Part shown: piece after piece, positions 46,290 to 58,066 of the stretch
Layout of the letters: every line of letters begins with the position of its first letter
How positions within the stretch are numbered: the stretch's first letter is position 1
Assembly (NCBI RefSeq): GCF_947507565.1
Contig: NC_089180.1
Span: 1,178,001 to 1,242,000, forward strand
DNA from: Oscarella lobularis
Lineage: Eukaryota; Porifera; Homoscleromorpha; Homosclerophorida; Oscarellidae
Reading direction: 5' to 3'
Length of the DNA: 64,000 bases
Notes under the pieces: model-generated
The model's input: only the letters and a program-made list of their open reading frames with translations
Database searches by the model: none
Told to the model about the DNA's origin: nothing
Program-made: the position numbers and the translations under genes

Positions 46290-47180
46290 CAGTCACAAGA
46301 TTTAGTTACCTAGAATACCTAGAAGTGGACATATTGCATGACGTTCCTAAACTAAAACCTAGTAATGTGGTAGAAAAATTAAAACATGGTGTAAATCGTT
46401 AGTATTGGAATTGGAAATGTAGTACATTACGTTCCTAATCTAAAAACCTAGTACATTACTTTTCTAAAAAACGGATTAGCCACGTGGTTTAAACGATTAA
46501 AATTGGAAATGGAGACCTAGTAATACTGTATATTACGTCACTACTCTAACAACCTAGTACATTACTTTCCTAAAAGACAGATTAGTCACGCGGTTTAAAC
46601 TATTAAAACCTAGAGTACCTCTTTAAAATTAAAAATGGAAACCTAGTATATTACGTCTCTACTCTAAACACCTAGTACATCACTTTCCTAAAAGTCGGAT
46701 TAGTCACGTGGTTTAAACAATTAAAACCTAGAGTACGTAAGTACAATTGGAAATGGAAACCTAGTATATTACGTCCTATTCTAAAAACCTAGTACAATAC
46801 TTTCCTAAAAGTCGGATTAGTCAAGTGGTATAAACTACTAAAATCTAGAGTACCTCATTAAAATTGGAAATGGAGACCTACTAGTATATTACATCCCTAC
46901 TCTAAAAACCTAGTACATTACATTCCTAAAAGTCAGGTTAGTCACGTGGTTTAAATAAATAGCTAAAAACGGATTAGATACAATTTTTACCCTAAAATGC
47001 AAATTAGATACGTAATTAAAACCTAAATGACGGATTCGCTACGTGGTTTAAAAAATTTAAAACCTAGAGTACCTTAATAATCCATTGATCTAAAATATGA
47101 ATTAGGCACGTGGTTTAAACAATTAAAACCTAGAGTACCTCGTTAATCCATTGACCTAGATAATTATCCTAAAATCTATA
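46290..47180. repeat. Satellite-like array, about 115 bp period, CACGTG-rich
   Basis: The motif TAGTCACGTGGTTTAAAC or close variants recurs at about 46481, 46587, 46701, 46820, 46936, 47040 and 47107. Between them are CCTAGTACATTACTTTCC and GGAAATGGAAACCTAGTA. The copies are degenerate. Most keep the palindromic E-box CACGTG. Confidence 0.85.
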
Positions 47181-47940
47181 ATCAACATAGATTACCTCAG
47201 AAATCCATGGAAAAATGGTCTAATGTGGGTGGCGGCTGCCAGCTACAGCTTAGGGGTCAGGCCTAACTAAACTACCACCTATCTCCTGCTCTCTCACCTT
47301 AGAGCAAATTGGGAACCGCCCTACCTGCTGACAGCCGCCCTAAACCTTAGTGCAAGGGATGCGTGGACCCGTGCATGGCCATCGTAGTGATGCATACGCC
47401 AAGGGTAGCTGCGCGCCGGCGCAGATTGATGATGCAGTCCCCACTACGTTCTCCGCAACGCACATCATTGTGAATATTTACATGTGATTTTAATTAGATT
47501 TTTAATTTGATTAGTGATGTTAATATTAATTTGCTATTTTTCACGGAATCGTACATGTGCGCGGGGACAAATATTTCCTCTATGGCGTACATGTGGTAAG
47601 AATATGATGGATAAGCGTCATGCTGTTAACCGCCGCCGTCAGGTACACGAGCGCCCTCCCGCCCCCTGATGCGCTACGACTCGGGCCCTCGAACCACGGA
47701 TACTAGTATCCATGCTCGAACGGCGGCAACGTGCAATCGCTTACATGTGACGTCACAGAGAACCCCGCCCTTACGTGTACGCCTACACCACAGGGGACCC
47801 GTATATTACGCACAAAACCTCGTGGGCGTGTCGTCCCTTGTCACATCTTCGTCTACGTCACATCGCATCGCATCCGGTTTTCTTGGCACGTGCGCCAGGC
47901 GTTTGACAGCTGCAAAGAAAGGGGAGATTCAATTACGCAC
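47181..47940. other. No gene recognised
   Basis: GC content rises after 47600. No supported exon was found. Confidence 0.35.
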
Positions 47941-47949
47941 GTCCAAATG

Positions 47950-48645
47950 ACAATTCCGAGTCGTGTTACTTACCAGCGACGAGCGACGATGTAGCCGAGT
48001 CCAAATATGTCCGACGCGCGTTGATCGTTCGCACAGCGCAACGATCTACGAAAAACAGAGCGATTAATGGATTGAATCGCGACACGCGACGCGGCTTACC
48101 GTCGCGCGGCCACGCGGCGTCCTTCTTTCGCCCGGGGCGCAGTCCTTCGCAAAGGACTGCACGGGGACTCGCTGCAACGAGAGAAAGGCGCGCAATTAGC
48201 TCGATTCGTTACGAAATCGCGTCATCTAGCTTCACTTACCTGCCGACTCCGCTATCCCCTCCGCTCGTTGATTGGCTTTAGAGGCTCGCCTCGCGGCGAG
48301 AAGCCTCTTCTCGGCGTGCCCCGGCGATTGAAGTAACGTTGGCGTGGCGTGGCGCCTGTTTTGCGAGAGAGCGGACCAGACTGCGTCCGCTGTGTTGATC
48401 GCTTTAGCCGAGAATGACGCTGCGATCACGCGCAAATAGCAAGAGAGGGTGCGAACTTGCGTGAATCGCGGGAACAGGTGACCTTTTATGGAGTTGTGAA
48501 GCTCACGTGATGGCGCTACTGGTCTGAATCCGAAGCGCGTGCGAGAGGGCCGCGAGCGCGCGCGTGCAAGAACGCCGCGCGCGCGAAGCGTCCGCTCTCG
48601 TCGATTCTCAAGCGGAGACAAGTGAGTGTCGCACAAGCAGACCAC
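47950..48645 (-). CDS. Unrecognised multi-exon gene
   Basis: Three exon-like pieces read leftwards: 48645-48242 (VRTLSCYLRVIAASFSAKAI, then TADAVWSALSQNRRH, ending GCAG|GTAAGTG), about 48172-48103 (VPVQSFAKDCAPGERR, ending GACG|GTAAGCC) and about 48044-47970 (ending CGCTG|GTAAG). The strong splice donors support a transcript. The protein is Ala/Arg-rich and is not recognised. Start and stop are not defined. Confidence 0.35.
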
Positions 48646-49329
48646 GGGAGTGCTTCCTATCAGAGAAAGTGTGAAAACTCATAGATAGAGAACGCGTGAA
48701 TTCTGCTGCACCGCAGTCGCGTGACCTCACGTGAAAGCTGCGTGGATGGACGGGACATCTTTTCGTCATCATTTTCCATGGGTACGCTTCATCTCGGCAA
48801 CAGAAATCAATAGCACATACAAATAAAATATCAAATGCAGCCAATATATAAAATTTTCGAAGTAGAATACATGCAGATGTCTTTGTCCAATATTCCTTTA
48901 TAAATGCAATGCCCACAAACCCGCATGTAATGATTCTACAAATCTATAGAACTCCAAGCTTCTATCAACAGAGTCCATGGCTCTGTAAGGATGAGAGGAC
49001 TGTGCATCGGCCTCATCATCGTGGAGGACAGCGTTTGGGTCGAAAGAGCATAAATATTCCCTTTGATTTTGACTCCAAAGACACCTAACAAGAAAAAAGA
49101 AAAAAACGTTAGAGTGGCCAACACTGTATACAACAAAGCTCTCACGTTCGCCGACCAAAAAGGTCGAGAAATCAAAAGAGTGCACTGAGTCTGACTGAGG
49201 CACATAGCCACTCCTCATCCAAACTCCGCTACAACAAGAGACTCGTCTCCCTAAAAGAAAGACCATCCTGTGGCTTTCTAATCAAACTTTTAAATTTCTT
49301 ACGTGTAGAGTCTACATTTTTCTGATGTC

Positions 49330-49850
49330 TGCTACGCGATGCTTTCTATTGGATTGGTACGGTCGTTTGGCCGCTTGGGGCTTCAAAATTCGAATCCTCG
49401 ATGATAGGTCTCGAACAGGTCTGGATCGTCTTCGAATAGAAAAATCGCCACTTCGCTTCGCGTTTCTCGAAGATGTAGCGGAACTGACCTTCCTCGAGCC
49501 TCTTGCAAACGTTCGACGCCACTTTCGTTGCTCTCTGCTCTGATGCAACTCGTTTACGATTGTTTTGGCGCGTTTCGACGGGCTGGTTGGCGTTCGAAGG
49601 GGTGGTGAGGCCTCTTTCGGGGATTCTACGCTGTTATGATCGCATCGGCTATTCCTTTCGGAGGTCAGCATCATCGATTCGCGAGATTCGCGAAGATTCA
49701 AAGGTGTATTCGCTCTTTAGCGACGGTGACTTTGAAAATAACGCACCGTAAACACTCGGCCAAAAGTCGTCCATTGCCCCTATGGACGAAGACACTGGCT
49801 CCATTCGTGCGGAGCCAGTATATGAAAGTGAAAGAAGGCGCTTGAGAAAG
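49330..49850 (-). CDS. Unrecognised basic protein
   Basis: An ATG at about 49803 gives MEPVSSSIGAMDDFWPSVYG, then SEYTFESSRISRIDDADLR. After one or two frame changes a plausible conserved end is read: VCKRLEEGQFRYIFEKREAK, then SKTIQTCSRPIIEDSNFEAP, stopping near 49347. I do not recognise the family. The frame changes may be assembly errors or small introns. Confidence 0.35.
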
Positions 49851-50736
49851 CAGGAACGATGGATGGAGGCAAAGAAAGGCTCCAATACGCGAGACGAATA
49901 GCAGAAGCAAAAAACCAAGCCGTCAGGAAGCCCACTACATCAAACAAACGAACGAATGATTGAGAGACGAAGAAAAAAGTGCATTTCATCTAAGGCCTTC
50001 TGAGCATTGATCTAAGCTTTGAACAACTTGATGGATGACAGGGTGAAGTCATTGACTAGTGACCAATATGCCAGTCAGCAAATTCCTGCTCTTTTAGGAT
50101 ATCAAAAAGCGTCTGTCTGTGTCAATCAATCAGATATACTGTATATATATGGCGCTGCTACGCGTGCAACAGACGCGCCGTGCATCCGATCATCATTGTA
50201 CATTGAAAGAGTCGAGTCCACGCAGATTACGTACCGTCTTCTCTAGCTTCACTGGACCGACTTCGGAGATAAACACGAAGTGAAGATGGTACACTAGTTG
50301 GAACGTTCCTAATCCACAAAGAGTGTTATCTGTATATTATTATGTGAAAAGAAAAACGTGGTCTATTTGATGTCCAAATCGACCACGTTATGACAGGTGA
50401 AAATTATTAGTGTACATAAATATTCTGTAGAGTTGGACCACAACCCTGATAGAGAAACCCCCATATAATTACTCATAAAGGCTACGTATTGAAAGTTCGC
50501 TTACGTTATCAGCTTGTAGTGGGAATTCGCACAGAACCAGGAACACTGTGTAAAACCCGTCAAGATTATTCAACAAATATTTATAATCGTACACCGTTGT
50601 TTTCGATCGATTGATGGGCGGAAAAGTTCAGACTTCGGATCACAGGCGTAAATTACTAATCCCACCTGACGAAATACATGTTCTTGGACTCTTACAACGC
50701 AACACAACGCAACTGACTACCAGTGCCTAACTAGAA

Positions 50737-53100
50737 CTACAATAACAATCTCTCAATATGTCCGATGTGTTTGTTCAGATTTGCAGTGTCGTGACGATGA
50801 GGGATTGGCCTCAGTGCCACGACTTCCTCCAAAATCTCCTTGGGCCACTCTGCGGAGTTGTTGACGTTAGGAGGATAGAATGCTTTACCCTCAGGAGCTG
50901 CCCAGTCAAAATCAATCAGAACAACAGCAGCTGTGCTGGTGTTGATCATAATATTGACGGTCCTCAAATCTCCGTGAACGTATTGAGCTTCCGTCAACTT
51001 CTTCTTGACTTCCTGGATGTTATGAATCAGTTGGGGTCGAAGTCGTTTCAGGAGCTCTTTATTTTCATCTTGCAGTAGGTCGTGGAGAGTAATTGAATTA
51101 GGCACTTTGCGCATAACGATCTTCGTCAAACCCGCATTAATTGTCTGGTGCCATAAAATTTCGGGTGCTAAATTGATCGAGGCAAAATGAACTTGAGCCT
51201 CATGACCAATAAAGGAGCCAGGAACGTACTTGACAATAATGCCATCTTTATCCTTATCTTTTGCTTCTAATACTTTTGCTTCAAATACCATGCCGTGGAT
51301 GTGCTTGACAAACTCATACTCTCTCTTGACAGAGGAACTCTGCCAATAGCTGCATTCGTCACATGGAAATGAATCTATGGGCTCTTCAGCAACCACAAGA
51401 GCCTCAGAAGCCAAGTTTGCTTGGCGGTAAAATTGAGTCAGTTGTTGTACGCCTCTTATTAGTTTCAGCACAAGCGCTGTCAAAACTCCTCTGTTTCTGG
51501 CTTTGCAGACAGCAGAGCCCAGAAGATCACTGGCGGTTTTCTGCTCATCAGATAACTTATCCATGCTGCAAGGAAACGTTCCGAGAGCGAAAACGCTCAT
51601 CACGGCTCCTCGAAACGTCACGTTAAAGCACGGAAACAGCTTTGAAGAATGAATAGGCGATTTGGGATCGCTCGACGGATTGATCCAGCGTACCTTCTGC
51701 TCGTACAGAAGAGTAGGTTGTGCCCATTCACTGCCATTGGAAGGATACGGTTTATATTCACCGACCAAAATAACATATTGCCCCAACGTCAGACACAGAT
51801 CCCCCCTTGAGGATCTGCTTCTTTCCTTGTCTAAGTATACTGTAGGGTCAAACTGTAGAGAAGGAAAGAAGTTCTGGAAAGCAAGATTGACGTCTGCCTT
51901 GAAGGTATCTTCTTTTCCGGAAAAGTTAATTTGCAACAATGCATCAACCAACTTGCAGGCACTCTTAGCGTCGACATCGTCATTGAAGTGGTAAAAACTT
52001 TCCACAAACAATGGCAGAAATTTTCGATGTTCCAAAAGTTCCATGTACTGCCCCGCACTTTCAATAACGTATGACATCTCAGACGCCTTAGTCAAGTTCT
52101 AAATTTGTACGTTTACGAAATATTACAAGTGCAAATACGCTGATGATCACCTTAATATCATGAGTCACGTGGGCTGGGTCGGACAACAAGGTCTCACCAC
52201 GATACCTTACTTCACATCTGTATTCACCGTACTCAGAAGCTTTTGTCATCTTCAACGCAAAATTTGACCTGCTTGCATTTCGTAGCCGTCGTCCATTTCT
52301 TTTCCACTGAAATTCAACAGACCCCTCCTTTACACTGGTTCCACAGAACAACTCCAGATTCTTATTGTATGCCACACATTTGTCCATGGGATGCGTGGTG
52401 ATTATGAATTGTGGAATTTCTTCTTGTTCTACAACCAAAGCGGAATAAACACTGTAATCGAATGATAGGACGCGCGCGCGGCCCACCCCACCCCGGCGGC
52501 ATGAATTTACCACGTGCTCCTTTTGCCTTTGCCAGTTCATTCGTCAGCTCCCGTTGCTCCTTTTCGAGACGCTGTCTCTCCTCTTTCTCCTTTTCGAGAC
52601 GCTGTCGCTGCTCTTCCTTCTCCTTTTCGTGACGCTGTCTCTCCTCTTCTTTCTCCTTTTCGAGACGCTGTCTCTCCTCTTTCTCCTTTTCGAGACGCTG
52701 TCGCTGCTCTTCTTTTTCCTCTTCGTGACGCTGTCTCTCCTCTTCTTTCTCCTTTTCGTGACGCTGTCTCTCCTCTTCTTTCTCCTTTTCGTGACGCTGT
52801 CTCTCCTCTTCTTTCTCCTTTTCGAGACGCTGTCGCTGCTCTTCTTTCTCCTTTTCGTGACGCTGTCTCTCCTCTTCTTTCTCCTTTTCGAGACGCTGTG
52901 TGTGCTTTCGCAGCTTCGCAAGTTCTTCGGCCAGTTGCTGCTCTTGCGTCGACGGAGATCTGATTTCGCTTTCTTCGGAGGTCGTTTCCTGGATCTCCAG
53001 ATCTTCCAAACTCTTCCGGGTTTCTTCGACCAACTCTCCTAACACAAAACACCGTTATAACGACTCGCGTTGCGACGTTGAGTTTGCCTTTAGCCGCCAT
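50737..53100 (-). CDS. Coiled coil - Ig - Crinkler-type kinase fusion
   Basis: Three exons join in frame. The coiled-coil exon ends at 52511 (EERQRHEKEKEEERQRHEKE, then ELAKAKGAR). The Ig exon is 52428-52151: EQEEIPQFIITTHPMDKC, then LELFCGTSVKEGSVEFQWKR, then SEYGEYRCEVRYRGE, with both Ig cysteines and the core Trp. The kinase exon is 52098-50737, after a 52-nt intron; it opens NLTKASEMSYVIESAGQ and ends with an intact stop. Kinase motifs are AQYVHGDLRTVNIMI and VVLIDFDWAAPEGKAFYPP, the HGDLRxxNI..IDFDW signature of Crinkler (CRN/CR) effector kinases. The 5' exon is uncertain: ATG at 53100 (MAAKGKLNVATR) or a start further in. The coiled coil is built from a DNA minisatellite. No membrane helix was found. 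It lies divergently from the plus-strand NTPase at 55233. Confidence 0.78.
52550..52910. repeat. Coding minisatellite, 36-45 bp period
   Basis: The unit TTCTCCTTTTCGAGACGCTG, then TCTCTCCTCTTC is repeated about nine times with small changes. On the minus strand it reads as heptad-like EKEKEEERQRHxKE coiled coil. All three frames on both strands are open here, which produces false frames. Confidence 0.9.
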
Positions 53101-53555
53101 CGCTCGCTTCAAAACGGACCGTTTGTGAAATACCAAGCATGCGCAAAAGATGCATGTCCCGTCTTCTGGTCCCGTCACGCCCATCGTTACGTAAATGAAA
53201 CTATTTTTAGATCGGCGATGTGGTTGACGAGTGTGCGATCGCTTGTGTAGGTCGTTCGTAATTTTAAACTCACCCCTTGCATATGGTAATGTAGATGGAC
53301 GATGACTTGCAAAAGTTCTAATTTATAGTTGGATTTGGGAAATGAAAAAGGTACGTGCAGATCTTTATTCCGTTGTTTTCAAACTGCTTTTTTACAGAGT
53401 CTTTACAGGCGCTGTTATTGATTGTCCTAATGGTAATATAGCAAGTTGGTTTTCGCGAGTCACGTGATTTAAGGGACCCTCCCACTTGCACTGCCACCGA
53501 CGACTGCTCCGATCCGCTCCGATCGCTGCACCCGAAGAACATTTCCGATACGACA

Positions 53556-55100
53556 ATGATTCAGTTAGTCTTCGTGTCTCGCGTACGAGGGGAGGGCTCC
53601 CCTAGACGAGCTTGCGTGCAGCGTGTGTTTGTTTGTGTGGCACGTTCTTTTGTCGGTCACTTGCACTCGGCGCGCTTCAGTGTGCTCTCGTTCGGATTAG
53701 GACTCTTGGACTCTTCGCCGAAATCGAATCGAAGAAATCGACGTCAATTTCTTTCGGAATGCGAATCTTTCTCACAACATCATCATGCGGAACCTCGTCA
53801 TGCTCCTGTAAGTGTTCTTGCGAGCGTTTCTCTGTCGGTTTGTTGCCGAGCGAGAGCCGGGCCCCTTTCGGGGAAACCATGTTTCGGTCGACCCTAATTG
53901 AATTTCCGCTCGCTCTCTTAGCCAAAACAGAATCGAAGGCTTCGGTGCGAAGGCCTTCGATTCGCCGACGAATTATCTCCAGGACGTTGAATCGTACGAG
54001 AGCGAGCACGGAGGTAAGAAAAATATTCGAAAAATAAGATAGATTTTTAAAAGGACGACGAACACAGTTTTTTTTCTTGCAGTACCCCAGCCGGATCCAG
54101 AACCGTCGCCTACCAGGTACAAATAGGGAAAAAAGATAAGCAAAGTTCTTTATTTTCTTTTTTTTTTCTTGCAGTCCTGCGGCGGGTGGAAGAGAGGACT
54201 TGCTCTCTACCGAGCTACTGCGGATTGTCTCCGTCCCCGAAGACGGCTTTGGTCCTAAGAGCTCATCTCGAACCGGAAGGCGGCGAAGATGAAGGAACTG
54301 AATTTTATTTCATTTTTTATTTCATTTTATTTATTAAATTTTCTGTACGTGCAATTAATTTTCTTCTTTAGCTTTTCTACACAGTCAGAGGATCTGCACT
54401 TGACATCAAATCTTCTGATTCCAGCCAGTAAGAACAAGCCATGCAATTGAGTGGAGTCCAGGGAAGGAGAGTTTGTCATTGTTATTTTTTTTGGATCGTT
54501 GAGGAGAGGAGAAGGACGGAGAGATCAAGATAGGGGTACCAATAATCACGTGACAAAAGACGGCCAATTGGTCATAAAAGTTTTGAAAGACACGGAGGGA
54601 GCAGTGCGACTCCACGACGATATATTGCGCAATCATAATAGACACGTTCTTGTGTCTGCGCAGGCAGCGCAATTAATATATAGTTTAGCGCACATGGACT
54701 TTGCGCGTTTTCATAAAAAGACGAATATAAGGAAGCGAAATGTGCCCATTAGGATGTGGCAAGAGCGAGCCGTCAGTCGTCGTGGTCCATTGGACGAGCG
54801 AAAGGAAGGTAAGTGGAGGATAATGAATTTATCCATCATTTCCTAACCACGGCGTTGCGGTTTGCCGGCAGGACGAGAAGGCGTTGAGAGGCAACAAGAA
54901 ATAGCACAGCATCGACACGAGTGCCAGAGGAGTGAGATTTACATTTTTGTCACTGAGGCAACTGAATGACGAGTTCATCAAACTGCGTGAAAACTATGAC
55001 GTATTGCAAAGTCATCTTGCCTTGGAAGTCATCAAAGTAGCAGGTATTTGGATCATGTGAACGTCGAATTGCTAGTGGAAAACGCCTTTTCTCTTAGGCT
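53556..55100 (+). other. Spliced-looking, unrecognised transcript region
   Basis: Several exon-like blocks have good borders: a first block ending CTCCT|GTAAGTG near 53812; CAG|AATCGAAGG to GGAG|GTAAGAAA (53928-54013); CAG|TACCCCAGCC to CCAG|GTAC (54083-54117); and a block from 54175. Frames give YLQDVESYESEHG, VPQPDPEPSPTR, then GGREDLLSTELLRIVSVPED. A GGGCCCC-bearing GC-rich part near 53860 resembles the dispersed gene-like repeats. Later stretches (HVTKDGQLVIKVLKDTEGAV, and QLNDEFIKLRENYDVLQSHL near 54975) look protein-like but are not recognised. Confidence 0.35.
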
Positions 55101-55232
55101 CTTGGCAGATGGCAGAGCGCGTGTCCGGGCGAGTTGAGCACCGCCGGAACGACGGCTTCCGCGTGCGTGATTCGCGGTAGTTAGTTTTGTACGGGATTTA
55201 CCTCGCCTGACGTCACTCTGTACCTATTCAAG

Positions 55233-56715
55233 ATGGCGGAGCAACCAAGTGGTCCCGATCCGAACAATGAACTCCGGAAGCCCAAGCAAGGACGATACGA
55301 GGCGACAAAAGTGAGAAACGAATGACGCTATATTGTTAACAAGGAACAAATGCGTATCTATTTAGAACTCCTTTATGGCCGGCATTATGACTGGAGTAGG
55401 AGGCTCGTCGATGGCCATTCTCGTCCTGGCTCTGGCTGTATTTGTCTATTCGACATTTGATTTCCCGCCGCGGCCGCAGAGCTGGCGTCTAGCTTCGTCT
55501 CTTGAAAACGGAGGAATTTATCCCGACTTGCCGTTAAAAGAAAGAAAGCCCGTCATTAATCGTGCTGCAGAAGCTCAGAAATTCCTGTTCGATGTCTTCG
55601 AAGAAGGAGTATACACTGTTTTGGTAGGACCTAAAGGTTGCGGAAAAACAAGCCTGCTCTTGGAAATTGTTCGAAATCAATCAGGTATTGTCTACGTAGA
55701 ATACGAACCAGGCCGTCTGTTTGACAACCTGCGACGTGCCTTTGATCTCTGTCTTCCATCTGAAATGCTGCCAATAGGCTTTTCGTATATTCCTCTTCTC
55801 CGTCACCATTTGTCATACATCAACTGGGAACTTGGAAATGACGTAGATGACGCTTCACGTTTACTGATGGATGTAATTCTACCACAAGCGTCTTCTTACG
55901 ATGCAAAAGCAGGACGACCTTTTGTTCTCATTATAGACGATATTAACAAAATGCTAAATCGGGTTGAAAAGGGGGAAAACGCGCTCCACAAACTGCAGGC
56001 AGCCCTAAAGAAAATAGCAGACAAACTTTATATGCACGTGGTGCTGGTAGACTCTGCAGGTGAGGTGGTTTCACACTTAAGACAGAAAAGTGCAGCGTCA
56101 AGAATGCAAGTTATAGAAGTCGGGGATGTTGACAGGGAGAATTCTATCTACTTGCTGTCATATCGAATCTCGAAGACGAATACGAGCCTATCTGCGTCCG
56201 ACGTATATGAGGTCATCACTGGAGGGCGACTGTTGTTGATATGGACAGCAGTTAAGTGCATCGAAAGAGAACATGTGTCAACGATTCAAGCGGTCATGGA
56301 TTGCGTTTCTGAGGAAATACCGGTTTGGCCAAACCTTAAAATATGCGGACTTGCCTACTACAACGAATCTTCTCTTAGTTGGATGGTAGTGAGGGACTTA
56401 CTCGAAGGAGACGAGCTTATCGACACTTTGGATACAAAGTACACCATGTCAAGTAGTTCATTTGAGTTTGACTTGATTTTCCGTTGTCTCGTTCAAAATG
56501 ATATCATGTATCAGCACCGTAATCACAGTGTCACACTATACAGTAATTTGGTCAGAACCATCTTACGGAAAAGAATTTCTGATTCCAAATTGCACCTTGG
56601 AATAGTAGAAGAGATCAACCAAGATAAACTGGAGCACAAAGTAGGGTCAGAAGAGGCCAAAGAATCCAAAGAAACAGAGGAAGTCAAGCTGGAAAATGAA
56701 AAGTCTGAATTGTGA
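55233..56715 (+). CDS. Membrane-anchored P-loop NTPase of the Crinkler-associated kind
   Basis: Exon 1 is 55233-55310 (MAEQPSGPDPNNELRKPKQ...) and exon 2 is 55366-56715, joined in frame across a 55-nt intron; about 475 residues. A membrane helix at residues ~42-57 (MAILVLALAVFVYSTF) is followed by Walker A GPKGCGKTSL at ~114 and Walker B FVLIIDDINK. Conserved blocks INWELGNDVDDASRLLMDVI and VDSAGEVVSHLRQKSAASRM follow. Layout and these blocks recall the STAND/AAA-like NTPases that accompany Crinkler-type effectors in other eukaryotes; this is recalled family knowledge, not a search. The tail is Lys/Glu-rich. A near-identical copy begins at 62800. Confidence 0.75.
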
Positions 56716-58066
56716 TAGGTGGTAGCCTATCCTATGCAGCACATGATGTTTGTGTGAGGGATGAAAGAAATATTGTGCAGGGATGGGTGGCTCGCGACAT
56801 TTTGAATCACACACACACTGATAGGGCACCGTGTCTTCCATTAGCCGCGTGATCGAGTAGCCCATGAAGAATACGCGCGCTTGGGACGACATCGCGTTGT
56901 TCTGCATCACTCGCGCTTGATTCTCTATACGTGGGTTAACCCTATACGTGCTCGTCATTTGCTCGCAATCATCTCTGGGAGAACATGAAACGGCAGAAGG
57001 ACTTCGAATCGAAAGACCCGTCGAAAGTCGTCGGCGCCATTCGTCAGGCGTTTCGCGAGACGCAGAACGGAATAGGGAAGGCAGTCGGTACAGAAAGAAA
57101 GCGATTGATCGATCGATCGATCGATCGAAATAGTGAAGAAACGCTTCTTCTCTTGGCCGAGCACGCATCCGGGCGTGTTCAGCGCATCCGGGCGTGTTCA
57201 GCGCATCCGGGCGTGTTCAGCACGGCCGGAATGAATCGCGTTATATCCCGAGATGGAATCACTTCCGGTTCGCTTATTCCTAAGCCGTTTTCATTTGTTT
57301 TACTGCAAACGGTTTGTTTGACTCTCAATCGACTGCTATTGTCTTATTACATCATAGCACGGCAAAAACATTGGAAAAAGTGCAGCCGCTTTGATTGCGG
57401 TTTGCCTTTGTTTCAACCGTGCCATTGTGTACTAGAACAGTTGCAGTCGATTCAGTCGATTGATTTTGTGTCACGCACCTGCGGTTATCTGACTGAGATG
57501 ACTTTATCTCTTAGCTCCACATCATCGAAGTGGCGAAGTGGGACAGTCGACGGCGGCGGGCAATCAGCTTCTGTTTCGGCGACGTCATCGCTATATATAG
57601 CTACACTTGTGACGAAAGAGGTCCCGTGACGCCATTCCACGGTACACTGTAGCTTCTTTTCGGACTTTCCGTACGCTGTACAACGCTCGCGAACGATCTT
57701 GCGTAAGCTTTCCGTTCGAATGGCACGATTAGGGGCCTCCATGCATTTTTCTCTTCCTTCTTCTTTCGCCAGTCGACTTGAAAATGATCTCGTCAGTTGG
57801 TGCGACATATGAGAAGTGTCGCGGGGGCCCGACGTTGGCTCTCTTGTAGTGCAGCTCGCCCCGATTCGCCGCCAAAAGCGTCTTTTGGTTCGCGCACGTA
57901 TCCGTGAGTTGATCTACTTACTCTTTCTTTCCGACATTTCCTCCCCTTTAGGATGTCGTTTCGAGGAAAAGCTCGCTCGCCTATGTCATTGCCTCTCTCC
58001 TCCATTGCCTTCCATTTCACTCCAGGTGAGAACCGTGAGATATCTAATATTTAGGTTAAATGCTCC
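56716..58066. other. No confident gene; simple repeats
   Basis: A (GATC)n run lies at about 57106-57128, and three copies of GCATCCGGGCGTGTTCA lie at about 57165-57222. A plus-strand ATG at 56985 begins MKRQKDFESKDPSKVVGAIR, which may be a first exon, but no family is recognised. Two minus-strand frames here show no domain. Confidence 0.4.

Noticed and set aside
46290-47180. CRISPR-like array
   Set aside because: Units are about 115 bp, degenerate and lack unique spacers between constant repeats; the window is eukaryotic.
52514-53042. Plus-strand frames of 149-162 codons
   Set aside because: They are shadows of the coding minisatellite; only the minus-strand coiled-coil frame splices into the Ig exon.
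56647-57168. 173-codon minus-strand frame
   Set aside because: Its end overlaps the NTPase tail antisense and it contains a simple repeat; no domain.
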